Origin: Microvirga sp. KLBC 81
GTDB taxonomy: Bacteria; Pseudomonadota; Alphaproteobacteria; Rhizobiales; Beijerinckiaceae
DNA: 48,872 nt
Reading direction: 5' to 3'
NCBI RefSeq assembly: GCF_003075415.1
Contig: NZ_QDAH01000043.1
Span: 1 to 48,872, forward strand
Part shown: positions 1 to 8,759 of the stretch, in pieces
Position numbering within the stretch: the stretch's first letter is position 1
Layout: the number at the start of each line of letters is the position of its first letter
Program-made: the position numbers and the translations under genes
The notes under the pieces: generated by a model
The model's database searches: none
What the model was told of the DNA's origin: nothing
What the model saw: the letters and a program-made list of their open reading frames with translations, nothing else

Positions 1-153
1 GAGAGCCAAGATGAGTGAATCACGAAGCCGCCACACCGCATAGCCCCAACGATTCCGTCAGAACTGCCGTTGCTCTAGCAAGAGCTGTAGCATTTAATGT
101 AGCGCTTAATACAGGCGCAAAATCCACGCGAACGAGGAAAGTGCCTCTCTCGT

Positions 154-2613
154 GTGGTGAATTCGGGGGCTAACCTGGACAAGCGGGGGCTGAGCGAGCG
201 CGATATCTGTACCAAGTTCATCACACCGGCGCTCAGAAGCGCCGGGTGGGATGAACTCACCCAGATTCGCGAAGAGGTGAGTTTCACCAAAGGCCGCATC
301 ATCGTTCGTGGGAAGTTGGTCAGCCGAGGGAAAGGCAAACGGGCCGACTATATCCTCTACTACAAGCCGAATATCCCGATCGCCCTCATTGAGGCAAAGG
401 ACAACAGCCACAGTATCGGTGATGGCCTTCAGCAAGCCCTCGAATATGCAGATATTCTCGACATCCCGTTTGTGTTCTCATCAAACGGCGATGGTTTCGT
501 TTTCCATGATCGCACCGGCGCAAGCCCAACGCTGGAATCAACGCTCAGCCTGGACGCCTTCCCGTCGCCTGTCGATCTATGGGCGCGCTATCGCAACTGG
601 AAAGGCTTGACCGACCAGGCGGAGCGGATCGTCCTTCAAGATTACTACAACGACGGCAGCGGAAAGGCTCCGCGTTATTACCAAGTCAATGCTGTCAATG
701 CAGCGGTCGAGGCAATTGCCAGTGGTCGCGATCGTATCCTGCTGGTCATGGCGACTGGCACGGGCAAGACATACACCGCATTCCAGATCATCTGGCGATT
801 GTGGAAGGCGGGCGTCAAGAAGCGCATCTTGTTCCTGGCCGACCGCAACGTTCTGATCGACCAGACGATGGTAAACGACTTCCGTCCCTTTGGGGGCAAG
901 ATGGCGAAGCTATCGACTAAGGCGAAGACCATTGAACGAGCGGATGGCACTGAGGTCGATCTTACCCTTGCGCTCGACAAGAAACGCCGCATCGATCCCG
1001 CCTATGAGATTTATCTTGGTCTGTATCAGGCGATTACCGGGCCGGAAGAGCGTCAAAAGCTGTTTCGAGAATTCTCGCCCACCTTTTTCGACCTGATCAT
1101 TATTGATGAATGTCATCGCGGCAGCGCGGCTGAGGATGCGGCATGGCGGGAAATCCTTGAGTATTTTTCCTCTGCCACCCAGATCGGCCTCACTGCGACG
1201 CCAAAGGAAACCAAGTACATTTCGAATATCGCCTATTTTGGCGACCCGGTTTACTCGTATTCTTTGAAACAGGGTATCCGCGACGGCTTTCTCGCCCCTT
1301 ACAAAGTGATCAAGGTTCACATCGACCGCGACGTGGAAGGTTACCGGCCCGAGAAGGGGCAGCTCGATCGAAACGGTGAGGAGGTCGAGGACCGGATCTA
1401 TAACAGCAAAGACTTTGATCGGACCTTGGTTCTGGATGACCGAACCAAACTCGTGGCTAAGAAGGTCACTGAGTTCTTGAAGGACAGCGGTGACCGATTT
1501 CAGAAAACGATCGTTTTTTGCGTTGATGAGGAGCATGCCGCGCGAATGCGGCAAGCCCTCATCAACAAGAATGCCGATCTTATGACCGAGAACCACCGCT
1601 ATGTCATGCGGATCACGGGCAGCGATGCCGATGGTCAAGCGCAACTCGGTAACTTCATCGACCCGGAAGCAAAATATCCTGTGCTTGTCACGACATCGCG
1701 CCTTCTCTCGACCGGTGTCGATGCGCAGACTTGCCGCCTTATCGTGCTCGATCGTGAGGTTGGCTCGATGACGGAGTTCAAACAGATTGTCGGGCGCGGA
1801 ACGCGGGTGCACGAGGACACGCGCAAGTTCTACTTCACTCTTATCGACTTCCGAGGTGCGACCAACCATTTCGCCGACCCCGAGTTTGATGGCGAGCCGG
1901 TGCAAGTTTATTCTCCAGATACTGGGCAATCCATCACGCCACCAGAGGATGAGCCACCAAACGAGGGTGAGCCGCTGCCGCTCGGCCCTGATGGCAGCGA
2001 GACGATCCTAATCAACCCGGTCGATCCTCCACCTCCTAGCGCCACAACACGCAAAATCTATGTCGATGGCATAGGGGCCACAATCCTTGCTGAGCGCGTC
2101 GAGTATCTCGATGAAGATGGGAAGCTGGTCACTGAAACCCTGCGGGACTTTACTAAGAAGGCGATCAGGAGACGCTTCGCCAGCCTCGACACCTTCCTCA
2201 AACGCTGGAAATCTGAGGAACGTAAGCAGGCCGTCATCGAAGAACTCGCTGCCGAAGGCTTGCTGCTCGACCCGCTCGTTGAGGAGGTCGGCAAGGACCT
2301 CGATCCCTTTGACATAATTTGCCACGTTGCGTTCGATAAAAAGCCGCTCACTCGTCGCGAGCGCGCGGAGAACGTGAAGAAGCGTGACGTGTTCACGAAA
2401 TACGGCCATCAGGCGCGTGCCGTCCTTGAGGCGCTGCTCGCCAAGTATGCCGACGAGGGTGTTCTAAACCTCGACGATACTAACGTGCTGCGGATTGCAC
2501 CATTCACGGCCCTTGGTACGCCGGTACAACTCATTAAGGCATTCGGCGATAAAAGCGGCTTTGAGCGAGCCGTTCACGAATTGCAATCCGCTCTCTATCA
2601 GGAAGCTGCCTAA
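154..2613 (+). CDS. hsdR: Type I restriction enzyme, R (translocase/nuclease) subunit
   Basis: This is the DNA-cleaving, ATP-driven translocase subunit of a Type I restriction-modification complex, acting in the cytoplasm with HsdM and HsdS. The 819-residue protein carries an N-terminal PD-(D/E)xK nuclease (D65, E80-A-K82, then a QxxxY at about 94-98). A superfamily 2 helicase core follows: Walker A TGTGKT ending at K205, DECH at 318-321, a TATP motif near 390, and motif VI QIVGRGTR. The C-terminal 200 residues are the domain that docks on the methylase. Length is close to EcoAI HsdR, suggesting the Type IB branch. The start is GTG at 154 (a second GTG follows at once), with a purine-rich GAGGAAA about 13 bases upstream. 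hsdM begins 3 bases after the stop, so the genes form an operon. Base composition looks less GC-rich than the core genes to the right. Confidence 0.95.
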   Translation: MVNSGANLDKRGLSERDICTKFITPALRSAGWDELTQIREEVSFTKGRIIVRGKLVSRGKGKRADYILYYKPNIPIALIEAKDNSHSIGDGLQQALEYADILDIPFVFSSNGDGFVFHDRTGASPTLESTLSLDAFPSPVDLWARYRNWKGLTDQAERIVLQDYYNDGSGKAPRYYQVNAVNAAVEAIASGRDRILLVMATGTGKTYTAFQIIWRLWKAGVKKRILFLADRNVLIDQTMVNDFRPFGGKMAKLSTKAKTIERADGTEVDLTLALDKKRRIDPAYEIYLGLYQAITGPEERQKLFREFSPTFFDLIIIDECHRGSAAEDAAWREILEYFSSATQIGLTATPKETKYISNIAYFGDPVYSYSLKQGIRDGFLAPYKVIKVHIDRDVEGYRPEKGQLDRNGEEVEDRIYNSKDFDRTLVLDDRTKLVAKKVTEFLKDSGDRFQKTIVFCVDEEHAARMRQALINKNADLMTENHRYVMRITGSDADGQAQLGNFIDPEAKYPVLVTTSRLLSTGVDAQTCRLIVLDREVGSMTEFKQIVGRGTRVHEDTRKFYFTLIDFRGATNHFADPEFDGEPVQVYSPDTGQSITPPEDEPPNEGEPLPLGPDGSETILINPVDPPPPSATTRKIYVDGIGATILAERVEYLDEDGKLVTETLRDFTKKAIRRRFASLDTFLKRWKSEERKQAVIEELAAEGLLLDPLVEEVGKDLDPFDIICHVAFDKKPLTRRERAENVKKRDVFTKYGHQARAVLEALLAKYADEGVLNLDDTNVLRIAPFTALGTPVQLIKAFGDKSGFERAVHELQSALYQEAA

Positions 2614-2616
2614 TCC

Positions 2617-4074
2617 ATGTCCGTTCGTGCCATCGTCAAATCCATCCAGGACATCATGCGACAGGATACCGGTGTTGATGGCGATGCCCAGCGCATCAGC
2701 CAGCTGTGCTGGATGTTTTTCCTTAAGATCATCGATGATCAGGACCAAGAACTCGAATTGATGAGGTCCGGATACCGATCACCCATTCCGGAAAAGTTTC
2801 AGTGGCGAGCTTGGGCCGCAGACCCGGAGGGTATCACCGGCGATACCCTCCTGACCTTCATCAATGATGAACTATTCCCCAGGCTCAAAAACTTGCAGAT
2901 CACAGGTGACGCGGGGGATCGCCGTCGTGTCGTCCACGACGTGTTTGAGGATGCCTATAATTATATGAAGTCGGGCCAGCTGATGCGGCAGGTCGTTAAC
3001 AAGATCAACGCCATCGACTTCAACAATCTAACGGAACGTCAGCACTTCGGCGATATTTATGAGCAGATCCTAAACGACCTGCAATCAGCTGGGAATGCGG
3101 GCGAGTATTATACGCCGCGCGCCGTTACAGCCTTTATGGCTAACCGAATTGATCCACGACCCGGCGAAATCTTTTTCGATCCGGCGTGTGGCACGGGCGG
3201 ATTTCTCACCTGTGCAATACGTCACATGCGCGACCATTATGTGAAGCGACCGGAGGATGAGGAGAAGATGCAGGGCGCACTGCGGGCGGTCGAGAAGAAG
3301 CAGCTTCCTCACATGCTCTGTGTCACGAATATGCTGCTTCACGGCATCGAAGACCCGAGTTTCGTGCGACACGACAATACACTCGCACGGCCTTACATCA
3401 GCTGGGAGCAAAAGGATCGCGTAGACGTCATTTTGACAAACCCACCGTTCGGTGGCCGAGAAGAGGACGGGATCGAGAGTAACTTTCCCGCCCATTTCCG
3501 TACACGCGAAACCGCGGACCTGTTCCTCGCGCTCATCATTCGCTTGCTCAAGCCAGGTGGACGGGCCGCCGTGGTGCTACCTGATGGCACATTGTTTGGC
3601 GAGGGTGTCAAGACACGCCTCAAGGAACACCTGATGGAGGAATGCAACCTCCACACGATCGTCCGCCTGCCTAATTCTGTCTTCAAACCTTATGCCTCGA
3701 TCGGCACCAACCTGCTGTTCTTCGAGAAGGGTGAGCCAACCAAAGACATCTGGTTCTACGAGCACCAAGTACCGGAGGGACAGAAAGCCTATTCAATGAC
3801 GAAGCCTATCCGCTTCGAACATCTGCAAGGCTGTATCGACTGGTGGGGCGGCAAGGAGCGCAAAGGGCGCGAGGCAAGCCCACAGGCGTGGAAGGTAACG
3901 GCTGAGGAAGTGAAGGCGCGCGGATATAACCTGGATTTTAAGAACCCGCATGCAGTAGCCGATGATCATGGGGATCCGGAAACGCTTTGGCAGGACTTGC
4001 GCGCCGCCCAGATTCGAACGGCAGCATTACGCGATCAGTTAAAGAACATCCTTGCTGAGGCGCTGGCCCGATGA
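2617..4074 (+). CDS. hsdM: Type I restriction-modification system, DNA adenine methyltransferase M subunit
   Basis: This is the N6-adenine methyltransferase subunit, using S-adenosylmethionine to modify the host recognition site and forming M2S (modification) or R2M2S (restriction) complexes. Of 485 residues, the first 150 or so are the helical HsdM N-terminal domain. The YTPRAV box follows at about 165-170, the SAM-binding motif I DPACGTGGF at 188-196, and the catalytic NPPF at 275-278. All key residues are intact, so it should be active. It starts 3 bases after hsdR and its TGA overlaps the hsdS ATG (ATGA), which implies translational coupling. Length matches EcoAI HsdM (about 490). Confidence 0.95.
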   Translation: MSVRAIVKSIQDIMRQDTGVDGDAQRISQLCWMFFLKIIDDQDQELELMRSGYRSPIPEKFQWRAWAADPEGITGDTLLTFINDELFPRLKNLQITGDAGDRRRVVHDVFEDAYNYMKSGQLMRQVVNKINAIDFNNLTERQHFGDIYEQILNDLQSAGNAGEYYTPRAVTAFMANRIDPRPGEIFFDPACGTGGFLTCAIRHMRDHYVKRPEDEEKMQGALRAVEKKQLPHMLCVTNMLLHGIEDPSFVRHDNTLARPYISWEQKDRVDVILTNPPFGGREEDGIESNFPAHFRTRETADLFLALIIRLLKPGGRAAVVLPDGTLFGEGVKTRLKEHLMEECNLHTIVRLPNSVFKPYASIGTNLLFFEKGEPTKDIWFYEHQVPEGQKAYSMTKPIRFEHLQGCIDWWGGKERKGREASPQAWKVTAEEVKARGYNLDFKNPHAVADDHGDPETLWQDLRAAQIRTAALRDQLKNILAEALAR

Positions 4075-5810
4075 ATGCTGAACACCTGCTCGCCCACTAC
4101 GAACGCATTGCCGATGCGCCCGATGCAATCGCCAAACTGCGTCGCTTCATTCTGGACCTCGCCGTACGCGGCAAGCTCGTGCCACAGGACCCCAAAGACG
4201 AGCCAGCATCGCAACTGCTTACACGCATTGCGGACGAGAAGGCACTGTTGGTGAAGGCTGGAGGGCTTAAGAAATCGGATCGAGTTGCGGACCTAACTAA
4301 CTCGGATCATGGCTTGCTAGTGCCAAACGGATGGGCAATCACAGATCTACAGTCGGTTTGCACTTCTGTCACGGATGGGGATCACCTTCCACCTCCGAAA
4401 GCTGAAACCGGCATACCGTTCTTGGTCATCGGAAATATTCGCAATCAACGCGTTGACTTCGCCGGATCTAGGTTTGTGCCGATGCATTACTACGAAGCCC
4501 TTGATCCAATACGGCGTCCAACAAGCGGTGACCTGCTGTACACGCTTGTCGGGTCGTATGGTATACCCGTAGTAGTCCGCGATAGTCAGCCGTTCTGCGT
4601 TCAGCGACACATCGGCATTTTGCGACCTTCCTCACTGGTAGACATAGACTTCCTGGCTCGTTCTATGGAGAGCCGCCTTGTGTTTGATCAAGCGACAGCT
4701 TGCGCTACAGGTATTGCACAAAAAACTGTTCCATTATCAGGGCTCAGGAAGCTTTTGATTCCTCTACCGCCTCTCGCTGAACAGCGCCGCATCGCGGCGA
4801 AAGTCGCTGAACTTATGGCGCTTTGCGACCAGTTGGAAGCGGCGCGCTTGGATGAGGAGGCGAGGCGTGATCGACTGACGGCTGCGAGCCTAGCACGTCT
4901 CAATGCGCCTGATCCGGACACTTTTCAGAACGACGCCCGCTTTGCGCTCGACGTTCTTCCAGAACTTACGGTACGCCCCGACCAAGTCGCTCAAGTGCGC
5001 AAGGCTATCCTCAACCTCGCCGCACGTGGCAAGCTGGTTCCGCAGTCCCCAGAGGATGAGCCAGCCTCGGAACTGCTTAAGCGAATTGCGAAGGAGAAGC
5101 GCGGTTCAGTGAAGCGCCTTCGGCGTCGCCGAAGCGACGGTGGCGATGACAAAGTTTCGGCACGGCCGTTCGAGTTGCCGCAGGGTTGGGAATGGACCAA
5201 CCTCGGTGAACTCTCGGTTGAAATGAGATACGGGACGGCGAAGAAGTGCGACTACGAAACCGTTGGCGTACCCGTATTGCGCATTCCAAATGTCTCAGGC
5301 GGGCAAATTAGCTTGAAGGATCTTAAGTATGGGCCGCTGACAGAGAGTGAGGCTGAGGAACTGAGCCTCCGCCGTGGTGATCTGCTGGTCGTTCGATCGA
5401 ATGGCAGTCTCGACATTGTTGGTCGCGCAACGGAAGTCGATCAATCTGCGGAAGGTATGGCTTATGCCGGGTACCTTGTTCGGGTTCGATTAAGCGTCGA
5501 CAATCTGCTGCCTCGCTTTATTTCGTTAGTAATGAATACAGATCACCTGCGCGACCAGATTGAGAAGCCCATCAGATCAACGGTCGGGCTAAAGAATGTG
5601 AATTCAGCGGAACTGGCTGCACTTAGCATACCGCTACCTCCCTTAGCCGAACAGCAGCGCATTGTCGCCAAGGCCAACGAGTTGATGGGGATATGTGATC
5701 GTTTGGAAGACAGCATTACAAATACTGACGCAGCTAAGAAGCGTCTGTTGGATGCAGTACTATACGAGGCGCTTGCACCTGCCCACCGTGTTCTTGAAGC
5801 TGCTGAGTAG
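4071..5810 (+). CDS. hsdS: Type I restriction-modification system, specificity S subunit
   Basis: This subunit chooses the bipartite DNA target for HsdM and HsdR. The 579 residues show the internal repeat expected of HsdS. An RGKLVPQ...DEPAS stretch occurs near residues 35-48 and again near 323-336. A PLPPLAEQ-(R/Q)-RI helix start occurs near 233 and again near 521. These conserved repeats flank two target-recognition domains (about 75-230 and 370-520), which differ from each other as expected. The start codon overlaps the hsdM stop (ATGA). The last 43 codons have a diverged second copy at 6211-6339, described separately. The recognition sequence cannot be read from the protein. Confidence 0.95.
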   Translation: MNAEHLLAHYERIADAPDAIAKLRRFILDLAVRGKLVPQDPKDEPASQLLTRIADEKALLVKAGGLKKSDRVADLTNSDHGLLVPNGWAITDLQSVCTSVTDGDHLPPPKAETGIPFLVIGNIRNQRVDFAGSRFVPMHYYEALDPIRRPTSGDLLYTLVGSYGIPVVVRDSQPFCVQRHIGILRPSSLVDIDFLARSMESRLVFDQATACATGIAQKTVPLSGLRKLLIPLPPLAEQRRIAAKVAELMALCDQLEAARLDEEARRDRLTAASLARLNAPDPDTFQNDARFALDVLPELTVRPDQVAQVRKAILNLAARGKLVPQSPEDEPASELLKRIAKEKRGSVKRLRRRRSDGGDDKVSARPFELPQGWEWTNLGELSVEMRYGTAKKCDYETVGVPVLRIPNVSGGQISLKDLKYGPLTESEAEELSLRRGDLLVVRSNGSLDIVGRATEVDQSAEGMAYAGYLVRVRLSVDNLLPRFISLVMNTDHLRDQIEKPIRSTVGLKNVNSAELAALSIPLPPLAEQQRIVAKANELMGICDRLEDSITNTDAAKKRLLDAVLYEALAPAHRVLEAAE

Positions 5811-5839
5811 CTTTTGGAATAGGGGGGAAAATTTGACGA

Positions 5840-6175
5840 TCAGTCCCGGTTGGCATCCATGTAGTCGTCGGGATCCGCGTAGTCATCGGGCAAGGAGCCG
5901 ACCGCAATTTCGATCCCCTCGATCCGGCCTTCGGTCGCCCGCTTTGCGGCTTCTTCGGCCTCGATCCGGTTCGCCCACTTTTTTCGGCCAGGACGAGTGC
6001 CGAACTGCTGCTCCGGCTGAGGACTGTCTCGGTTTAGTTCCCGATAGATCGTGTAGCCGTCCAGGACGAAGAGCCTACGGTTCCATTCAGGGAAAAAATC
6101 GTACTTCCCATGGCGTTTAACTTGGAACGGTTCAGCCGCTCCGCTTTCTTTCCGACTGTCCTCTGGTTCTTTCAT
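5840..6175 (-). CDS. Unknown small protein, paralogue 1, convergent with hsdS
   Basis: This 111-residue soluble protein is of no family I recognise. It has an acidic N-terminus, a basic core containing QVKRHGKY and NRIEAEEAAKRATEG, and an Asp-rich tail; no signal peptide or membrane segment is visible. A strong ribosome site (AAAGGAGG) lies 5 bases before ATG 6175. It is about 70% identical by eye to the protein at 6357-6710, and both genes point toward an hsdS 3' end. The stop lies 29 bases from the hsdS stop, so transcripts would converge. The association with hsdS suggests a role linked to the restriction system (control, anti-restriction or addiction), but that is inference. Two conserved paralogues with good ribosome sites make it very likely a real gene. 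Confidence 0.75.
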   Translation of the reverse strand: MKEPEDSRKESGAAEPFQVKRHGKYDFFPEWNRRLFVLDGYTIYRELNRDSPQPEQQFGTRPGRKKWANRIEAEEAAKRATEGRIEGIEIAVGSLPDDYADPDDYMDANRD

Positions 6176-6210
6176 AACGCTCCTCCTTTAAAAGGCGTGG
6201 CAGGTATTTC

Positions 6211-6339
6211 ATTTGGGGGATCTGCACTCCACTGGAGAACAGCATCACAAATGCTGATGCAATCGGAGGGCGCTTGTTAGAGACAGTGCTTCACGAAGCG
6301 TTCGCTCCTGCCCAACGCACTCTCCGAGTGTCTGAGTAG
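6211..6339 (+). pseudogene. Remnant of a second hsdS 3' end
   Basis: Read from 6211 to the TAG at 6337-6339, this stretch gives WGIC-x2-LE-x-SITN-x-DA and then RLL-x2-VL-x-EA-x-APA-x-R, ending in glutamate. It aligns without gaps to the last residues of HsdS (about 21 of 35 identical from the LE pair onward) and stops at the same place. Nothing upstream resembles the rest of hsdS, so only the tail of a former or duplicated hsdS remains. Like the true hsdS, it is followed by a convergent copy of the small unknown gene. The remnant also forms part of the upstream region of the first small gene. Confidence 0.8.
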
Positions 6340-6356
6340 CCTTTAAGGATCGATGA

Positions 6357-6710
6357 TCATCCCCAGCTGGGATCCGTGTATTCATCGGGATAGCTGTTGC
6401 CATTGAGATCAATGTGTTCATAGGGTAGGTATCCGACCGCAATTTCGATCCCCTCGGTCCAGCCTTCGGTTGCTCGCTTGGCGGCCTCTTCGGCCTCGAT
6501 ACGGTTCGTCCATTTCTTCCGGCCTGGAAGGAAGCCGAACTGCTGCTCCGGTCGGGGGCTATTCCGATTGACAACTCGATAGATTGTGTAGCCATCGACG
6601 ACGAAGATCCTACGGTTCAGATCGTGGGAAAACTCATACTTTCCATGGCGTTTTACCTGGAAGGGTTCGTCCCTCCCGCCTGCCTCCCGCTCGTCTTCTG
6701 GCTCTGCCAT
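6357..6710 (-). CDS. Unknown small protein, paralogue 2, convergent with hsdS remnant
   Basis: This 117-residue protein is clearly homologous to the one at 5840-6175: both share EPFQVKRHGKY, DGYTIYR, PEQQFG, PGRKKW and NRIEAEEAAKRATEG. The two differ mainly in the acidic ends. It has no signal peptide, membrane segment or recognised domain. GAGGG lies about 10 bases before ATG 6710. Its stop is 17 bases from the stop of the hsdS remnant, repeating the arrangement of the first copy. The function is unknown. The divergence between copies shows the duplication is not recent and that both copies have been kept open. Confidence 0.75.
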   Translation of the reverse strand: MAEPEDEREAGGRDEPFQVKRHGKYEFSHDLNRRIFVVDGYTIYRVVNRNSPRPEQQFGFLPGRKKWTNRIEAEEAAKRATEGWTEGIEIAVGYLPYEHIDLNGNSYPDEYTDPSWG

Positions 6711-6802
6711 AATGGTTTTCCCTCGGTCGTGATCCTGTCCGTGCTCACCTAGACTTCAAAGCCCTTTGAGCAGCGCCGAACAGTTTGTGGTTGCCAAGTG
6801 TC

Positions 6803-7189
6803 TTAAGTTTCGGCCTGCTGACGTCGCGTTTCCCACGCCTTCCGCGCTGCTGTCCTTCGCTTTCGGGTAGCAGCTGCTTTTGCACCAGCGTCCTTCATTC
6901 GGGCGGCATGGGTTGGCTTGCCTTCCGTCTGCTGCCAGTGCGCCCGCAGTAGCTTGATCGCCTCAAGCGGATACAACCCCGCATCGTACATCCAGTGATG
7001 GGTGTGGCAGAGATAGGCGAGATTATCCGGGTCATTGTTGCCTGCCGCGTGGTCGAGATGAGCGACTGTCAGACAGGTTGGGACCTGAAGCCCGCAAACA
7101 ACGCAACACCGGAATGGATAGGCGGCTCGTGCAGTCCGGTGCGCCTCGCCTTGCCGACGTGGAGCTAGGAGGGAAAAAGTCTCGTTCAT
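6803..7189 (-). CDS. HNH endonuclease-like protein
   Basis: This 128-residue protein has an HNH-type zinc/nuclease core: CxxC near residues 29-32, the AHLDH segment (first catalytic His), the NNDPDNL stretch (Asn), and CHTHH. The C-terminal 40 residues are Lys/Arg/Ala-rich and probably bind nucleic acid. GAGGA sits just before ATG 7189. HNH proteins of this size occur beside phage terminases and in defence islands; here it lies between the restriction genes and phage-like genes. The target is unknown. The His-Asn-His set looks intact, so it may be active. Confidence 0.75.
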   Translation of the reverse strand: MNETFSLLAPRRQGEAHRTARAAYPFRCCVVCGLQVPTCLTVAHLDHAAGNNDPDNLAYLCHTHHWMYDAGLYPLEAIKLLRAHWQQTEGKPTHAARMKDAGAKAAATRKRRTAARKAWETRRQQAET

Positions 7190-7273
7190 GCGTCCTCTAG
7201 AGACTTAACTGCTCTTGGGGGTGTAAGCTCTGATCAAGCCTATGCGCTATAAGTTATGGTCATGTGCAGGACG

Positions 7274-7876
7274 TCACTTTCCGTCCTTCTCCCAACGTCC
7301 CAAGGTCGTTCCGAACCGTTCGCGCAGTTCCGCAATCCTAGACTTCCCCGGAGTGGAGGCCGTGGGAGTATCGAAGATTGAGGCGGGTGTGGAGGTGCTT
7401 GAAACCGTCGAGGCAGGCTTGGGGTTCGGTGGTTCGAGTTTGTCGCCGTTGGCCCAGAGGTCCAGCGTCGTTCCGAAGCGTTCGCGCAGTTCAGCGATCC
7501 TTGATGTTCCGGGCGCTGAGGCGATAGGAGCGGTGGAGGCTGCGGCGACGACTTCTGGGAGGACAGTCTCAGGGAGGACAGAAGGTTGATAGGCAGGAGG
7601 CGATCCGTGGTCTAAACGGGATTTCTTCGCCCAAACGACATTGCCCGACCCCTGTCTAGCTGTCCTTTCCCATCTCATTGAAGGGATTACAAATCGATTA
7701 GGATAATATCTTCCGTCCGAAGCTTGGTAGATTTCCCCTCGGCGGCACGCCTCCTGAAGAGCAGCTTGAGCCTGACCAAGCGTCATTCCGGTTCTGTATT
7801 TTAAGCGATGCGGCGACACCCATCCCTTGGCACGGGCAATCTGACCAGGGGTCGGTCCCCAGGACGTCCGCTTCAT
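7274..7876 (-). CDS. Unknown protein with winged-helix-like N-terminus and duplicated C-terminal motif
   Basis: The protein has 200 residues. Residues 1-70 look like a small helical DNA-binding fold (alternating helices, then EIYQASDGRYYPNRF), but I assign no family. The middle is low-complexity (Pro/Ala/Ser/Thr). The C-terminal half carries the motif SRIAELRERFGTTL twice, about 60 residues apart, each preceded by PG and followed by a Trp. This looks like two copies of a short amphipathic helix, possibly for docking on a partner. AGGAG lies 8 bases before ATG 7876. It sits in the leftward gene block of the island. Confidence 0.6.
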   Translation of the reverse strand: MKRTSWGPTPGQIARAKGWVSPHRLKYRTGMTLGQAQAALQEACRRGEIYQASDGRYYPNRFVIPSMRWERTARQGSGNVVWAKKSRLDHGSPPAYQPSVLPETVLPEVVAAASTAPIASAPGTSRIAELRERFGTTLDLWANGDKLEPPNPKPASTVSSTSTPASIFDTPTASTPGKSRIAELRERFGTTLGRWEKDGK

Positions 7877-8099
7877 GTCTACGCTCCTGAATTAAGACAG
7901 AAAGCCTACACTGGCCTGACGGATGATGACAAAGGCAAAAAGGTGGATACGGGAGGCGTGCATACATCTGACGCGCCTCCCACCACCACGATCCGCGAAG
8001 GCGAAGCAGACAATTCAGAAGCTTGCCGCCTCCAGCCATGACGAGAACCGGAGGCGGCAGACAGGGCGAGGGTCGGAGCCCCCCTCGGAAAGCCCCCGT

Positions 8100-8606
8100 C
8101 TATTCTGATCTTGTGCCGTTGAACCCAAGCTGGCGGGAAAGGTCGGCATCACCGGACCGCGCGACAGTCTCGGCAACCATGACACTCCATTCAACGATCC
8201 ATGCATAATGCAGCTTGAAGCCGGAGCCGTTCGCCCAGCTTCCCGCCTTGAGGTACGGACAGCCAGCGCGCAGCCACGCTAGAACCGTCGAGACCCGTAC
8301 ATCCATCACCTCGGCGACGACTTCGATGGGTAGGGCGGGCGGTTCCTTGTCGTCATGGATCGTCTTCCAGTTCGCGAGCCTGTGCTTGATGTTCTCGACC
8401 ATCCCGCTCCCGCCGCTTCGGCTTGCGGCGGGCGCAGGATCGCCGAGGTTGAGCGCCTTAAGGGCCGTTTGGAGGTGCCAAGCGCGATTGCCTGCAACGA
8501 GGCCATCCGGGGAGATACCGTCGAGAGCCTTCGCGACCGTGCGCCGGTCCCTGTTCAGTTCGACGGCCAAGGCGCTCAGGCTCCATAACTGCTTCTGCAT
8601 TGCCAT
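8100..8606 (-). CDS. Phage Nu1/terminase-small-subunit-like DNA-binding protein
   Basis: This 168-residue protein has two helix-turn-helix-like parts. The first is at about 7-50 (SLSALAVELNRDRRTVAKAL, then RAWHLQTALKAL). The second is at about 95-140 (VAEVMDVRVSTVLAWLRAG, then a Tyr/Trp-rich end), a layout like the lambda Nu1 winged helix. Proteins of this type are the small subunit of phage terminases or related packaging regulators. No large terminase subunit is seen nearby, as in phage satellites that redirect a helper's packaging, or in degraded prophages. GGAGG lies 6 bases before ATG 8606. The family assignment is by motif reading only. Confidence 0.55.
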   Translation of the reverse strand: MAMQKQLWSLSALAVELNRDRRTVAKALDGISPDGLVAGNRAWHLQTALKALNLGDPAPAASRSGGSGMVENIKHRLANWKTIHDDKEPPALPIEVVAEVMDVRVSTVLAWLRAGCPYLKAGSWANGSGFKLHYAWIVEWSVMVAETVARSGDADLSRQLGFNGTRSE

Positions 8607-8759
8607 CTCTGGCCTCCTCGTGGTGGAGCGTTGATAAAATTTCCTTGCCTAGGAAAAGCCTGCGCCTCCCGTTCGCCCTCTCCGCGTTTAGGGCTAGGGA
8701 CCCTCGGGCACTCCGACCGGAGGGCGTGACAGCCCTGTCACGCTCGTGGCTGTCCCATG

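Noticed and set aside
910..1929. A 339-codon - strand frame opposite hsdR
   Set aside because: Antisense to the helicase core; no protein family and no ribosome site.
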